Notes: generated by a model not told the origin, from the sequence alone. Positions 1 through 6,671 are shown, numbered from the stretch's first letter. The stretch is DNA of 7,966 nt from Pseudomonas sp. (GCA_007117785.1 SKFV01000002.1:1-7966); one strand, 5' to 3'. A program made the numbers and translations.

Positions 1-17
1 ATGGTAGAGATACGCAT
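1..17 (-). CDS. flgL: Hook-filament junction protein FlgL (HAP3), first codons only
   Basis: Only the first five codons and part of the sixth are in the window. They read M-R-I-S-T, the usual start of FlgL proteins. The ATG lies 12 bases after the flgK stop, where flgL is expected in gammaproteobacterial flgKL pairs. FlgL is the second junction protein between the hook and the flagellin filament and is exported by the flagellar type III apparatus. The sequence ahead of the ATG has no good GGAG; only a weak GGGT is seen about 7 bases upstream, so translation may depend on coupling to flgK. The identification rests on five residues plus position. Confidence 0.75.
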
Positions 18-29
18 GGTGGCTACCCG

Positions 30-2024
30 TCAGCGAATGCTGTTGATTAAAGTGTCAAACACGGAGCGCGCAATCTGAATCACCTGGGCCGATGCATTAT
101 AGTATTGCTCGAACTTGATCAAATTGGTCGCTTCTTCATCCAGGTTGACTGCCGAGACCGAATCGCGGTTATTGGTCGCCTGCTTGAGAATGGCTCCGGA
201 TGATTCCGCATCCGTACGCGTTTGCGACGTCACCGTACCGACCCGCTGCACCAGGTCACCATAGCCATCAAGCAGTGAAAAACCGCGGTCACCATTGCCT
301 TGCCCAAGCACTGCCCGCGTTTGCAGCTCAGAAATTTTCAACGCGTTACGGTTATCGGCCACGCCATCATTAAACTGAAGGGCGAAGCTGTCGTTAGTCA
401 GTGGGGTCCCGCTGATTTGGGTCGCGAAGGTGAAGCCGTTTACTTCAATTTCCAGGGTTTGGCGCTGGCCAGGATTATAAGCAGGTCCAGGAATTACGCT
501 AATCGTGCCATTAGCTGGATCAATTACCGCACCTGAATCATCCTGCAAGGTGAGATTGGTGCCATCAAACACAACGTTGACACCGCCAGCAAGAGCACCG
601 GCAATAGCCTCAACATTCGAGCCGAGAGGAAGTCCCGTCACATCCGGCTGACGGACGGTACCGGTACCCCGATTATCCAGACTGGCATCAATCTTGGCCG
701 GTGCTGTAAAAGCCAGTTCTTCCGGGCGCTGCATTTGCACATTGATACCCGCCGAGCCAAAGCGTGTGGGCGTCAGCAGAAAGCGGTCACCGGCAGCAAG
801 TGTGCCGTTGTTCAGGTCAACACTGAAACCATCGATAACCGGTGTCGTGGTGATATCAAAAGGTCCACTGACACTGCCATCGCTGACCCGGCGGACGGTA
901 AAGCTTTCATTCGAGCTGAAGGTCAGTTCATAGTCGGAGGCATTCAGTGCTGCGCTGTTGTCTATCCGCACATTCAGTTGGGCATTGTCATCCTGATTGC
1001 CTGACAGCGCGCGGCTGCGCAGTTGCACATTGGCATCGCTGTTGATGTCGCCAAATAGCGGCGCGCCGGCATTGCCGTTGAGATCGAGACCCTCAGCCAA
1101 CTGGCTGTTGATCTGGTCGGCCACCGAAATAGCCAGACGACCGACACTGTTCAGGGCGTTGTCCAGCACCTCGGTACGGTAGCGAACCAGGCCACCCAAC
1201 TCACCGCCACTGATCAGTCCGGTGACATCCTGAGCCGAGCCACCACTGACCAGTTGTATATCGACCCGGCTGGGGTCGCTGCGGCCCGGAACAGTGCGCA
1301 GGCTCGATGCATCATTACCGACTACCAGCGGCTGCCCGGTGCCGATAAACAGGTTGAGGGTGTTGTCATCCTGGGCAACAACGGTAACCCCAATCAGTTC
1401 ATTCAGCTTGCGAATGGCTTCGTCACGCGAGTCCAGCAGGTCATTGGGTTGGCCGCCACTGGCCACTGACTTGCCGATGGAGTCGTTATATCTGGCCACC
1501 GAAGACGCCAGTCGATTGACTTGATCGGTAATGGTGCCCATTTGCTTGCCGATAAAATTATTCTGCGTCGTCAGTGTTTCCTGGACAGTATTGAAACGGG
1601 CAGCCAGGCCCTCTGCCTCGGACAGCAACAGTTGTCGTGCAGGCAGGTTGGCCGGATCTTCCACCGCTGTTTGCAGAGCATCAAAGACCTTTTGCAGGCC
1701 GGGCGTAATCCCTGTCGCCTCACCAGCCAACAGATTGTTCAGCTCCTCAATCTGGCTCTGGAAAGTCCTTACCTCGCTATCGCGGTTGGTACTGGACCAC
1801 AGCTGATTGGTCAGAAACTGATTGCTGACACGCTGGATATCGACAATGGCAGCGCCCTTGCCGATAAAGCCGGCACCCGTTTGCGCCGCCGGGTTGGGTG
1901 CTTGCGAGGCTGTCTGGCGGCTGTAACCCGGTGTATTGACGTTGGAAATATTGTGGCCGGTAACCGACAGATTGGTTTGCGCGGTACGCAAACCGGTCAA
2001 GCCGACGCGGAAGAGATCAGCCAT
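30..2024 (-). CDS. flgK: Hook-filament junction protein FlgK (HAP1)
   Basis: This 664-residue protein is the first junction protein at the distal end of the hook, on which FlgL and the filament assemble. It is exported by the flagellar type III system and has no signal peptide. The N-terminal helical region carries the axial-protein motif NISNVNTPGY (residues 25-34). The C-terminal helix (about 626-664) contains NLDEEATNLIKFEQ and ends in DTLINSIR, as FlgK proteins do. Between them, residues about 330-570 form a long beta-rich, Gly/Asp/Asn-rich outer region, so the protein is over 100 residues longer than enteric FlgK (about 547) and close to Pseudomonas lengths. This region seems to hold two related modules (about 364-420 and 483-551). 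The ATG is chosen because MADLFRVGLTGL aligns with family starts and a GAGGG (2032-2036) lies 7 bases upstream, inside the end of flgJ. Only 2 bases separate it from flgJ, implying translational coupling. Confidence 0.97.
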   Translation of the reverse strand: MADLFRVGLTGLRTAQTNLSVTGHNISNVNTPGYSRQTASQAPNPAAQTGAGFIGKGAAIVDIQRVSNQFLTNQLWSSTNRDSEVRTFQSQIEELNNLLAGEATGITPGLQKVFDALQTAVEDPANLPARQLLLSEAEGLAARFNTVQETLTTQNNFIGKQMGTITDQVNRLASSVARYNDSIGKSVASGGQPNDLLDSRDEAIRKLNELIGVTVVAQDDNTLNLFIGTGQPLVVGNDASSLRTVPGRSDPSRVDIQLVSGGSAQDVTGLISGGELGGLVRYRTEVLDNALNSVGRLAISVADQINSQLAEGLDLNGNAGAPLFGDINSDANVQLRSRALSGNQDDNAQLNVRIDNSAALNASDYELTFSSNESFTVRRVSDGSVSGPFDITTTPVIDGFSVDLNNGTLAAGDRFLLTPTRFGSAGINVQMQRPEELAFTAPAKIDASLDNRGTGTVRQPDVTGLPLGSNVEAIAGALAGGVNVVFDGTNLTLQDDSGAVIDPANGTISVIPGPAYNPGQRQTLEIEVNGFTFATQISGTPLTNDSFALQFNDGVADNRNALKISELQTRAVLGQGNGDRGFSLLDGYGDLVQRVGTVTSQTRTDAESSGAILKQATNNRDSVSAVNLDEEATNLIKFEQYYNASAQVIQIARSVFDTLINSIR

Positions 2025-2026
2025 GC

Positions 2027-3115
2027 TCAGGCCCTCGCCGCTACTGCTGCGGCAGCATTATCTTGTTGCGCCAATTGCTCGGCGGCCGGGGCCAGTTGGC
2101 GGGCGATCTGCGACACCTTGCGGGCGTATTGCGGATCGGTCGCGTAACCGGCTTTTTGCAGCTCACGGAAGAAGGCGTCCGGGTTTGCGGTTTGCGTCAA
2201 TGCCTGCTTATAGCGCCCGTTGGTATGCAGGAAATCAACGTAGTCCTCAAAACTCTGTTCAAAGCTGGCATAGCTGCGGAAGCTGGCACGCTCCTGCACA
2301 CGCTGGCCATCACGGTATTCATGGGTCATGGTGCTGGCTTTTTCACCCTGCCAGCCGCCATGGGACTTGATACCGAACAGGTTATGGCTGCTACCACCAT
2401 CCGCGCCCTTGATCATGGAGCGCCCCCAGCCGGTTTCCAGCGCTGCCTGGGCAACCAGATAACGGGGCTCAACGCCAAGACGCTGAGCGGCTTTTTCAGC
2501 CATTGGCAGCAGCGTACTGACAAACTGCTCCGGGCTGTCAAAGCGGGCAATACCGGATTTCGTTTTGGCCATTGTTTCCGTCGGGGCAGTGCTCGGTGAC
2601 TGATTGGCCAGGCGGCGCGAACGCACCTGCTCGGCCAGCGGTACTGCCGGCGATTCAGCCGCTTTACCGGCAGCCGGTGCTTCATTGTTCTGCAGAGCTG
2701 CATAGCGGCTGACCATTGCCAGGCGTCGCTGAGCGAGCAGGGCCGACTGATCACCACTGGGCGCTGCCGCAGACAAGGCGTTTGCCTGTGCAATCGGTCC
2801 GGGAGCCGCCTTGGGCGATAGCTGACGCATCAGCACATCTGCCAGGCCAACGCCCTGATTTTCTGACATATGGATGGTCAACTGGTTGTCATACATGTCC
2901 TGGTACATCTGGGTGGCGTTGGTATTCAGCGGGTTATCCTCACCAAATACCGCGTTGGCGTCTCGCATGCTCTTGACCATCATGTTCAAAAACAGCGACT
3001 CGAACTGCTCGGCTACCTTGCGCATATTGCCTTCGCTGTTCGCCTTGTCCCCGGTACCCAGCTGCTGCATGGCCGCCAGGTCGTTGTAGTTGAGACTGTT
3101 GCTGTTGATGTTCAT
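2027..3115 (-). CDS. flgJ: Rod scaffold protein and peptidoglycan hydrolase FlgJ
   Basis: FlgJ caps the growing rod in the periplasm and opens the peptidoglycan so the rod can pass. The protein has 362 residues. The N-terminal rod-binding domain (about 10-100) carries the family segment EQFESLFLNMMVKSMRDAN (37-55). An Ala/Pro/Ser-rich, probably disordered linker spans about 101-190. The C-terminal glucosaminidase/muramidase domain (GH73 type) covers about 192-342. In it, AALETGWG holds Glu227, the likely catalytic acid, and THEYRDGQ holds Glu266. Their 39-residue spacing equals that of Salmonella FlgJ Glu184 and Glu223. Tyr324 and Tyr330 in GYATDPQYARKV are also conserved. The tail is Ala-rich (AAAAVAARA). 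There is no signal peptide, consistent with export through the rod channel. The two-domain form is typical of beta- and gammaproteobacteria; alphaproteobacteria often have only the N-terminal part. The start is supported by CGGAGG 6 bases upstream, directly after the flgI stop. Confidence 0.97.
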   Translation of the reverse strand: MNINSNSLNYNDLAAMQQLGTGDKANSEGNMRKVAEQFESLFLNMMVKSMRDANAVFGEDNPLNTNATQMYQDMYDNQLTIHMSENQGVGLADVLMRQLSPKAAPGPIAQANALSAAAPSGDQSALLAQRRLAMVSRYAALQNNEAPAAGKAAESPAVPLAEQVRSRRLANQSPSTAPTETMAKTKSGIARFDSPEQFVSTLLPMAEKAAQRLGVEPRYLVAQAALETGWGRSMIKGADGGSSHNLFGIKSHGGWQGEKASTMTHEYRDGQRVQERASFRSYASFEQSFEDYVDFLHTNGRYKQALTQTANPDAFFRELQKAGYATDPQYARKVSQIARQLAPAAEQLAQQDNAAAAVAARA

Positions 3116-3120
3116 GATGG

Positions 3121-3126
3121 CCTCCG
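3121..3126 (-). promoter_or_regulatory. Ribosome binding site of flgJ
   Basis: CGGAGG lies one base after the flgI TGA stop and 5 bases before the flgJ ATG. The compact stop-then-Shine-Dalgarno layout resembles the two upstream junctions and supports the chosen flgJ start. Confidence 0.8.
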
Positions 3127-3127
3127 C

Positions 3128-4228
3128 TCAGATGACCACGAGCTCGGCGCTCAATGCACCGGCTTGCCGTAACGCTTCAAGAATGGCCATCAGGTCACCG
3201 GGGGCAGCCCCGACCTGGTTGACCGCACGGACAATTTCATCCAGTGACACACCGGGATTGAACACAAACATACGGCTGTCACCCTCTTCGATATCGATCT
3301 GTGAACTGGGCGTAACCACTGTCTGCCCCCCAGCAAAAGGTGCACCGGGCTGCGACACATCAACGTTTTCAGTAATGGTCACACTCAGGCCGCCATGGGT
3401 GACTGCAGCTGGCTGCACCCGCACGTCCTGGCCGATAACGATGGTGCCGGTGCGTGAATTGATAATGACCCGGGCGGTAGCCGCGCCCTGCTCTACCCGC
3501 AGATTCTCGACCATCGACAGGTAATCCACCCGATGATTCGGATCCAGCGGCGCACGCACGCGAATGGAACCGCCATCAATCGCCTGCGCCACATCCGGGC
3601 CAAAAGTTTCGTTGATGGTATCCACTACCCGCTTGGCAGTCGTGAAGTCATGCCGGTGCAGGTTGAACACCAGATGATCATTGTTGGTAAAGGGGCTGGG
3701 TACCGCCCGCTCTACGGTTGCCCCCCGGGGGATCCGGCCTACACTTGGTACGTTGACGGTAATCCGTGAGCCATCGGCGCCTTCAGCGCCAAAGCCACCG
3801 ACCACCATATTGCCTTGGGCCATCGCATAAACCTGGCCATCAGCGCCTTTCAGCGGGGTCATCAGCAGACTCCCGCCGCGCAGACTCTGTGCGTTACCGA
3901 TCGATGACACGGTAATGTCAATCGCCTGGCCTGGCTGGGCGAAGGGCGGCAGATCAGCATGAATGGCTACCGCTGCTACGTTGCGCATCTGGATACGCGT
4001 ACCCGGCGGCACGGTAATACCGAACTCACTCAACATGTTGTTGAAGGTCTGCACGGTAAAGGGCGTCTGCGAGGTCTGGTCACCGGTACCATCAAGACCA
4101 ACCACCAGGCCGTAACCGATCAGCTGGTTGCTGCGCACGCCGGCAATGCTGGCGATGTCCTTGATGCGCTCGGCCATGGCCAGCGGTGCCAGCAGGGTCA
4201 AACAGAGAAACAGACAGAGATGTCGCAT
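3128..4228 (-). CDS. flgI: Flagellar P-ring protein FlgI
   Basis: FlgI assembles the P ring around the distal rod in the peptidoglycan layer, with help from the periplasmic chaperone FlgA, which is not encoded in this window. The product has 366 residues, matching the usual family length (365 in E. coli). It starts with a Sec signal peptide: MRHLC, a hydrophobic core of Leu/Phe, then LAMA before the predicted cleavage between Ala19 and Glu20. The mature protein begins ERIKDIASIAGVRSNQLIGY, the hallmark FlgI N-terminus. Other family blocks are GLVVGLDGTGDQ, SSIGNAQSLRGGSLLMTPL, INSRTGTIVIGQ and the C-terminal VNQVGAAPGDLMAILEAL. The only cysteines are Cys5 and Cys9 in the signal peptide, so the disulphide used in enteric FlgI cannot form. 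The ATG follows CGGAG 9 bases upstream, which itself follows the flgH stop directly. Confidence 0.98.
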   Translation of the reverse strand: MRHLCLFLCLTLLAPLAMAERIKDIASIAGVRSNQLIGYGLVVGLDGTGDQTSQTPFTVQTFNNMLSEFGITVPPGTRIQMRNVAAVAIHADLPPFAQPGQAIDITVSSIGNAQSLRGGSLLMTPLKGADGQVYAMAQGNMVVGGFGAEGADGSRITVNVPSVGRIPRGATVERAVPSPFTNNDHLVFNLHRHDFTTAKRVVDTINETFGPDVAQAIDGGSIRVRAPLDPNHRVDYLSMVENLRVEQGAATARVIINSRTGTIVIGQDVRVQPAAVTHGGLSVTITENVDVSQPGAPFAGGQTVVTPSSQIDIEEGDSRMFVFNPGVSLDEIVRAVNQVGAAPGDLMAILEALRQAGALSAELVVI

Positions 4229-4234
4229 GATCCA

Positions 4235-4247
4235 TTACTCCGTTAGA
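4235..4247 (-). repeat. Junction repeat, copy 2 (flgH stop plus flgI ribosome binding site)
   Basis: This is the same 13 bases as at the flgG/flgH junction, again with the TAA serving as the upstream stop and CGGAG as the downstream Shine-Dalgarno. The following spacer differs (ATG 9 rather than 10 bases after GGAG). Confidence 0.85.
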
Positions 4248-4911
4248 AGGGCCACATCGGGCTCATGAAGAACTGACTCAACCAGCCAGGCTGACTGGCG
4301 TTGGCAAAGGCACCACGGCCGGAATAGGTAATACGGGCATCGGCCACCCGGGTAGACAGCACGGTATTGTCCGGGCCAACATCATCACCACGCACCAGGC
4401 CGGAAATACGAATCAGCTCATCACCATTGTTCAGGGTGATCCACTTCTCGCCACGCACGCGCAGGATGCCATTGGGCAACACCTCTGCCACGGTTACCGT
4501 GATCGAGCCCGTCAGGCTGTTGCTCTGGTTGGCATCGGCCTCACCATTGAAACCCCGGTTGCCGGACATATTCACCCCTAGATCAACACCCGTATTGAGC
4601 CCACCCAGTGTCGGGTTGGCAATCGAGACATTGCTGCTCTTGCTGATCTCGTTTTCTGCCTGTTTACGCGCTGCTGTGCGCTCGCTAAGGGTAATGGTGA
4701 TGATATCGCCAACACGGTGGGCCTTGCGGTCTTCATACAGGCTCACACCGAAACCAGCCTGGTAGATGGCACCATTGTTCATCTCCTGCGGCAACGGGTT
4801 ACGCGGCAAGACCGGCGCATAGGCCGGATCATCCGGAACTGGCGGCATCTGCATGCAGGCGCTGAGCGCCAGCATGGAGAACAGGATGACGGTGATTCGC
4901 AGGGCATTCAT
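4243..4911 (-). CDS. flgH: Flagellar L-ring lipoprotein FlgH
   Basis: FlgH is an outer-membrane lipoprotein that forms the L ring, the bushing through which the distal rod and hook leave the cell. The 222-residue product (232 in enteric bacteria) has a lipoprotein signal peptide with lipobox L16-S17-A18-C19; Cys19 is the predicted lipidated residue. The mature part includes a Pro-rich start, YEDRKAHRVGDIITITLSE, which is typical of FlgH, ITVTVAEVLPNGILRVRGEK, RISGLVRGDDV and the conserved end PGWLSQFFMSPMWPF. The start codon is supported by the short positively charged n-region (MNALR) and by CGGAG 10 bases upstream, immediately after the flgG stop. It is placed between the distal rod gene and the P-ring gene, the usual order. 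Confidence 0.98.
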   Translation of the reverse strand: MNALRITVILFSMLALSACMQMPPVPDDPAYAPVLPRNPLPQEMNNGAIYQAGFGVSLYEDRKAHRVGDIITITLSERTAARKQAENEISKSSNVSIANPTLGGLNTGVDLGVNMSGNRGFNGEADANQSNSLTGSITVTVAEVLPNGILRVRGEKWITLNNGDELIRISGLVRGDDVGPDNTVLSTRVADARITYSGRGAFANASQPGWLSQFFMSPMWPF

Positions 4912-4918
4912 GGTCTGC

Positions 4919-4931
4919 TTACTCCGTTAGA
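4919..4931 (-). repeat. Junction repeat, copy 1 (flgG stop plus flgH ribosome binding site)
   Basis: The minus strand reads TCTAACGGAGTAA. The TAA is the flgG stop, and CGGAG, the flgH Shine-Dalgarno, starts on the next base. The same 13 bases occur at the flgH/flgI junction. This arrangement favours re-initiation by ribosomes that have just terminated. Confidence 0.85.
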
Positions 4932-5712
4932 GAGTCTGACTGATGTATTGCAACATCTGGTCAGCGGTGGAAATGACCTTGGAGTTCATTTCATAGGCGC
5001 GCTGGGTAGTGATCATATTGACCATTTCTTCCACCACGCTGACGTTGGAGTTTTCCAGGGTGTTCTGCAGTACCTGACCAAGACCGTTCTGCCCCGGATT
5101 GCCAACCTGTGGCGCACCACTGGAGGCCGTTTCGATAAACAGGTTGCCGCCAATCGCCTGCAAACCCGCCGGGTTGATGAAGTCCGCAGTCTGGATGTTA
5201 CCGATCTGCTGGATACCCGGATCACCGAACACGCTGATGCTGACGGTACCGTCTTCACCCACGGTGAAGGTCTGTACGTCATCGGGCAGCACAATACCCG
5301 GCTCCAGCGGATAACCCGTGCTGGTGACAATCTGACCATCCGCATCCAGATGGAAGCTGCCGTCACGGCTATAGGCAATATCACCATTGGGCGTCAGGAT
5401 CTGGAAGAAACCGCGGCCATTGATCGCCATATCCAGTGGCTGCTCTGTGGTCTGCAGCGAGCCCTGGGTAAAGATCTTCTGGGTACCCACCACCTTGACC
5501 CCGGTACCCAACTGCAAACCGGAAGGCAATTGGGTATCCTGGCTGCTCTGCGCGCCTGGCTGCCGATTGATCTGATACAACAGATCCTCGAACTCGGCGC
5601 GGTCACGCTTGAAACCCGTGGTCGAGACGTTGGCCAGGTTGTTGGAAATGGTCGTCATCATTTTGTCCTGGGCGGCCAACCCAGTCTTACTGACCCACAG
5701 TGCTGCGTGCAT
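4927..5712 (-). CDS. flgG: Distal rod protein FlgG
   Basis: FlgG builds the distal rod, the stiff drive shaft through the P and L rings. The product has 261 residues, close to the enteric 260. The N-terminal motif NNLANVSTTGF (24-34) is shared by rod and hook proteins. Residues 46-63, beginning YQINRQPGAQ, match the FlgG-specific stretch that distinguishes the rigid rod from the flexible hook. Further family blocks are LDMAINGRGFFQI, AYSRDGSFHLDADGQIVTSTGYPL and the C-terminal SNVSVVEEMVNMITTQRAYEMNSKVISTADQMLQ. I start at the ATG at 5712 (MHAALWVSKTGL), which aligns with MISSLWIAKTGL of E. coli. It has AGGAG (5720-5724) with a 7-base spacer. The in-frame GTG at 5715 would add one residue but leave only 4 bases of spacing. 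A hairpin lies just upstream of the ribosome binding site. Confidence 0.98.
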   Translation of the reverse strand: MHAALWVSKTGLAAQDKMMTTISNNLANVSTTGFKRDRAEFEDLLYQINRQPGAQSSQDTQLPSGLQLGTGVKVVGTQKIFTQGSLQTTEQPLDMAINGRGFFQILTPNGDIAYSRDGSFHLDADGQIVTSTGYPLEPGIVLPDDVQTFTVGEDGTVSISVFGDPGIQQIGNIQTADFINPAGLQAIGGNLFIETASSGAPQVGNPGQNGLGQVLQNTLENSNVSVVEEMVNMITTQRAYEMNSKVISTADQMLQYISQTL

Positions 5713-5719
5713 CACACCT

Positions 5720-5724
5720 CTCCT
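5720..5724 (-). promoter_or_regulatory. Ribosome binding site that fixes the flgG start
   Basis: AGGAG on the minus strand is 7 bases from the ATG at 5712 and only 4 from the in-frame GTG at 5715, so it favours the ATG. Confidence 0.8.
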
Positions 5725-5726
5725 CG

Positions 5727-5744
5727 CTGTTCGTCAACGAACAG
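5727..5744 (-). other. Hairpin in the flgF-flgG gap
   Basis: The minus strand reads CTGTTCG-TTGA-CGAACAG, a perfect 7-bp stem with a 4-base loop. It lies inside the 39-base flgF-flgG gap and ends 2 bases before the AGGAG of flgG. No T run follows, so it is not an intrinsic terminator. It may tune flgG translation or stabilise the mRNA around the junction, but no function is shown by sequence alone. Confidence 0.6.
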
Positions 5745-5751
5745 TCGCCGA

Positions 5752-6492
5752 TTAACTCATTTGCAGAAGACGGTCAGTCACCTGAGCATTCTCTTCTGCG
5801 GTACGCATCATCTTGATATGCAGTTCAAACTGCCGGGCCAGCGACAACATGGCGGTCATTTCTTCCACTGCATTGACATTGCTGCCCTCCAGAAAGCCGG
5901 TGACGATGCGTACATTGCCGTCTGGCTCCTGCTCCAACTCACCATCGACGCGCATCAGGCCGTCCAACCCCTTGACCATATTCTGCTGCTCAGGGTTGAC
6001 CAGCTTGATACGGTCTACCTCGGCCAGCACGTTGGGGCCTTCTCCGAGGGCCTGAACGCTGATGGTGCCGTCGACACCGATCTCGATCTTGTCTGCTGGC
6101 GGGATCGCCACCGGTCCACCATTACCCAGGACTGGCAAACCACTACTGGTAACCAGTTGCCCGAACTCGGTGATATGCAGGCTGCCGGCGCGGGTATAGG
6201 CTTCGGTACCATCAGGTGCCTGCACAGCAATCCAGCCATCACGCTCAACGGCGATATCCAGATCACGTCCGGTCTGGATCAGGCTGCCGGATGACAGATC
6301 AGTCCCCGGTCGCTCGCTCATGGCGTAGGCGCGGGTCGGCATGGTTTCGCCATAGACCGGCATGGAGCGTGCCTGCTCGAAATCACGGCGGAAGCCCGTG
6401 GTGGCTACGTTGGCCAGATTGTTGGCGTGCGCGCGCTGGCCGAGCATGTTCTGGCTGGCCCCGCTCATCGAGATATAAAGCGACTTATCCAT
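5752..6492 (-). CDS. flgF: Proximal rod protein FlgF
   Basis: FlgF is one of the proximal rod proteins, placed below FlgG in the periplasm and exported by the flagellar type III system. The product has 246 residues (251 in E. coli). The N-terminus MDKSLYISMSGASQNM and the motif NNLANVATTGF (24-34) are characteristic. The shorter middle domain contains LDIAVERDGWIAVQ and AYTRAGSLHITEFGQLVT. The C-terminus has GSNVNAVEEMTAMLSLARQF followed by KMMRTAEENAQ, the FlgF version of the axial-protein C-terminal helix; the Leu-Ala-Arg-Gln-Phe pattern separates it from FlgG. The ATG has AGGAG (6498-6502) with a 5-base spacer. It is the first gene of the flgFGHIJKL transcript, about 45 bases downstream of the predicted sigma-54 start site. 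Confidence 0.97.
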   Translation of the reverse strand: MDKSLYISMSGASQNMLGQRAHANNLANVATTGFRRDFEQARSMPVYGETMPTRAYAMSERPGTDLSSGSLIQTGRDLDIAVERDGWIAVQAPDGTEAYTRAGSLHITEFGQLVTSSGLPVLGNGGPVAIPPADKIEIGVDGTISVQALGEGPNVLAEVDRIKLVNPEQQNMVKGLDGLMRVDGELEQEPDGNVRIVTGFLEGSNVNAVEEMTAMLSLARQFELHIKMMRTAEENAQVTDRLLQMS

Positions 6493-6547
6493 GCGGACTC
6501 CTGCGGCGTCGAAAATTTGCCGTAATTGGGGATCTCAATGGATATAA

Positions 6548-6563
6548 AGCAGAATCTGTGCCA
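6548..6563 (-). promoter_or_regulatory. Sigma-54 (RpoN) promoter of flgFGHIJKL
   Basis: The minus strand reads TGGCAC-AGATTC-TGCT, preceded by a further T and followed by TT. Compared with the consensus TGGCACG-N4-TTGCW, it keeps the -24 GG (6562/6561) and the -12 GC (6550/6549) at exact spacing, with all six bases of the -24 element. Deviations are A for G at position 7 and C for the first T of the -12 element. The predicted transcription start is near 6537, giving a 5' leader of about 45 bases before the flgF ATG. RpoN control of flgF operons is established in Pseudomonas aeruginosa; its use here is inferred from the sequence. Confidence 0.88.
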
Positions 6564-6580
6564 ACACCTTAAAATAGCCA

Positions 6581-6593
6581 TAACAACTTGATT
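6581..6593 (-). promoter_or_regulatory. Probable IHF binding site
   Basis: The minus strand reads AATCAA-GTTG-TTA, a perfect match to the IHF consensus WATCAANNNNTTR, with an A-rich run (TATAAAA) directly 5' as in strong IHF sites. It is centred about 50 bases upstream of the predicted start and lies between the sigma-54 promoter and the half-site array. IHF commonly bends this interval so that an enhancer-binding protein can touch sigma-54 polymerase. Confidence 0.65.
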
Positions 6594-6622
6594 TTTATAG
6601 GCTAATAAAAACGAATAAAAGC

Positions 6623-6652
6623 GGCAGAGGTGCCTGGCGGCAAACAACTGCC
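6623..6652 (-). promoter_or_regulatory. Candidate enhancer (activator) site: GGCA/TGCC half-site array
   Basis: Four tetramers alternate in orientation: GGCA (6623-6626), TGCC (6631-6634), GGCA (6639-6642) and TGCC (6649-6652). Each neighbouring pair is an inverted repeat. The best is CGGCA-N6-TGCCG at 6638-6653. The array lies about 86 to 115 bases upstream of the predicted start, the usual distance for a sigma-54 enhancer-binding protein. By analogy with Pseudomonas the protein could be FleR or FleQ, but the site does not resemble the published FleQ box, and I know of no well-defined FleR consensus to compare. Confidence 0.45.
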
Positions 6653-6671
6653 GACCGGTAAAGTGACTGAC

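Noticed and set aside
1031..1045. A sigma-54-like TGGCAT-N6-TGA on the plus strand
   Set aside because: The invariant -12 GC is GA, and the site is antisense inside flgK with no gene downstream on that strand.
1521..2147. A plus-strand open frame of 208 codons opposite flgK and the end of flgJ
   Set aside because: It is antisense to conserved FlgK and FlgJ coding sequence, and its Cys/Gln/Arg-rich translation has no recognisable family. It is a shadow frame.
5713..5715. GTG as the flgG start, one codon upstream of the ATG
   Set aside because: It leaves only 4 bases to AGGAG, whereas the ATG has 7 bases and aligns with the family N-terminus.
4717..6294. A long plus-strand open frame (525 codons) opposite flgH, flgG and flgF
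   Set aside because: It begins at a GTG with no ribosome binding site, lies wholly antisense to three well-recognised genes, and its His/Gln/Leu/Thr-rich translation shows no domain or motif. It is explained by the codon bias of the minus-strand genes.
6565..6596. A sigma-28-like TCAAGTTG or a sigma-70-like TATAAA/TATTTT promoter in the AT-rich part of the flgE-flgF gap
   Set aside because: The -35-like TCAAGTT has no GCCGATAA at the required distance, and the TATAAA has no good -35 hexamer 17 bases upstream. TCAAGTT is better explained as part of the IHF match.
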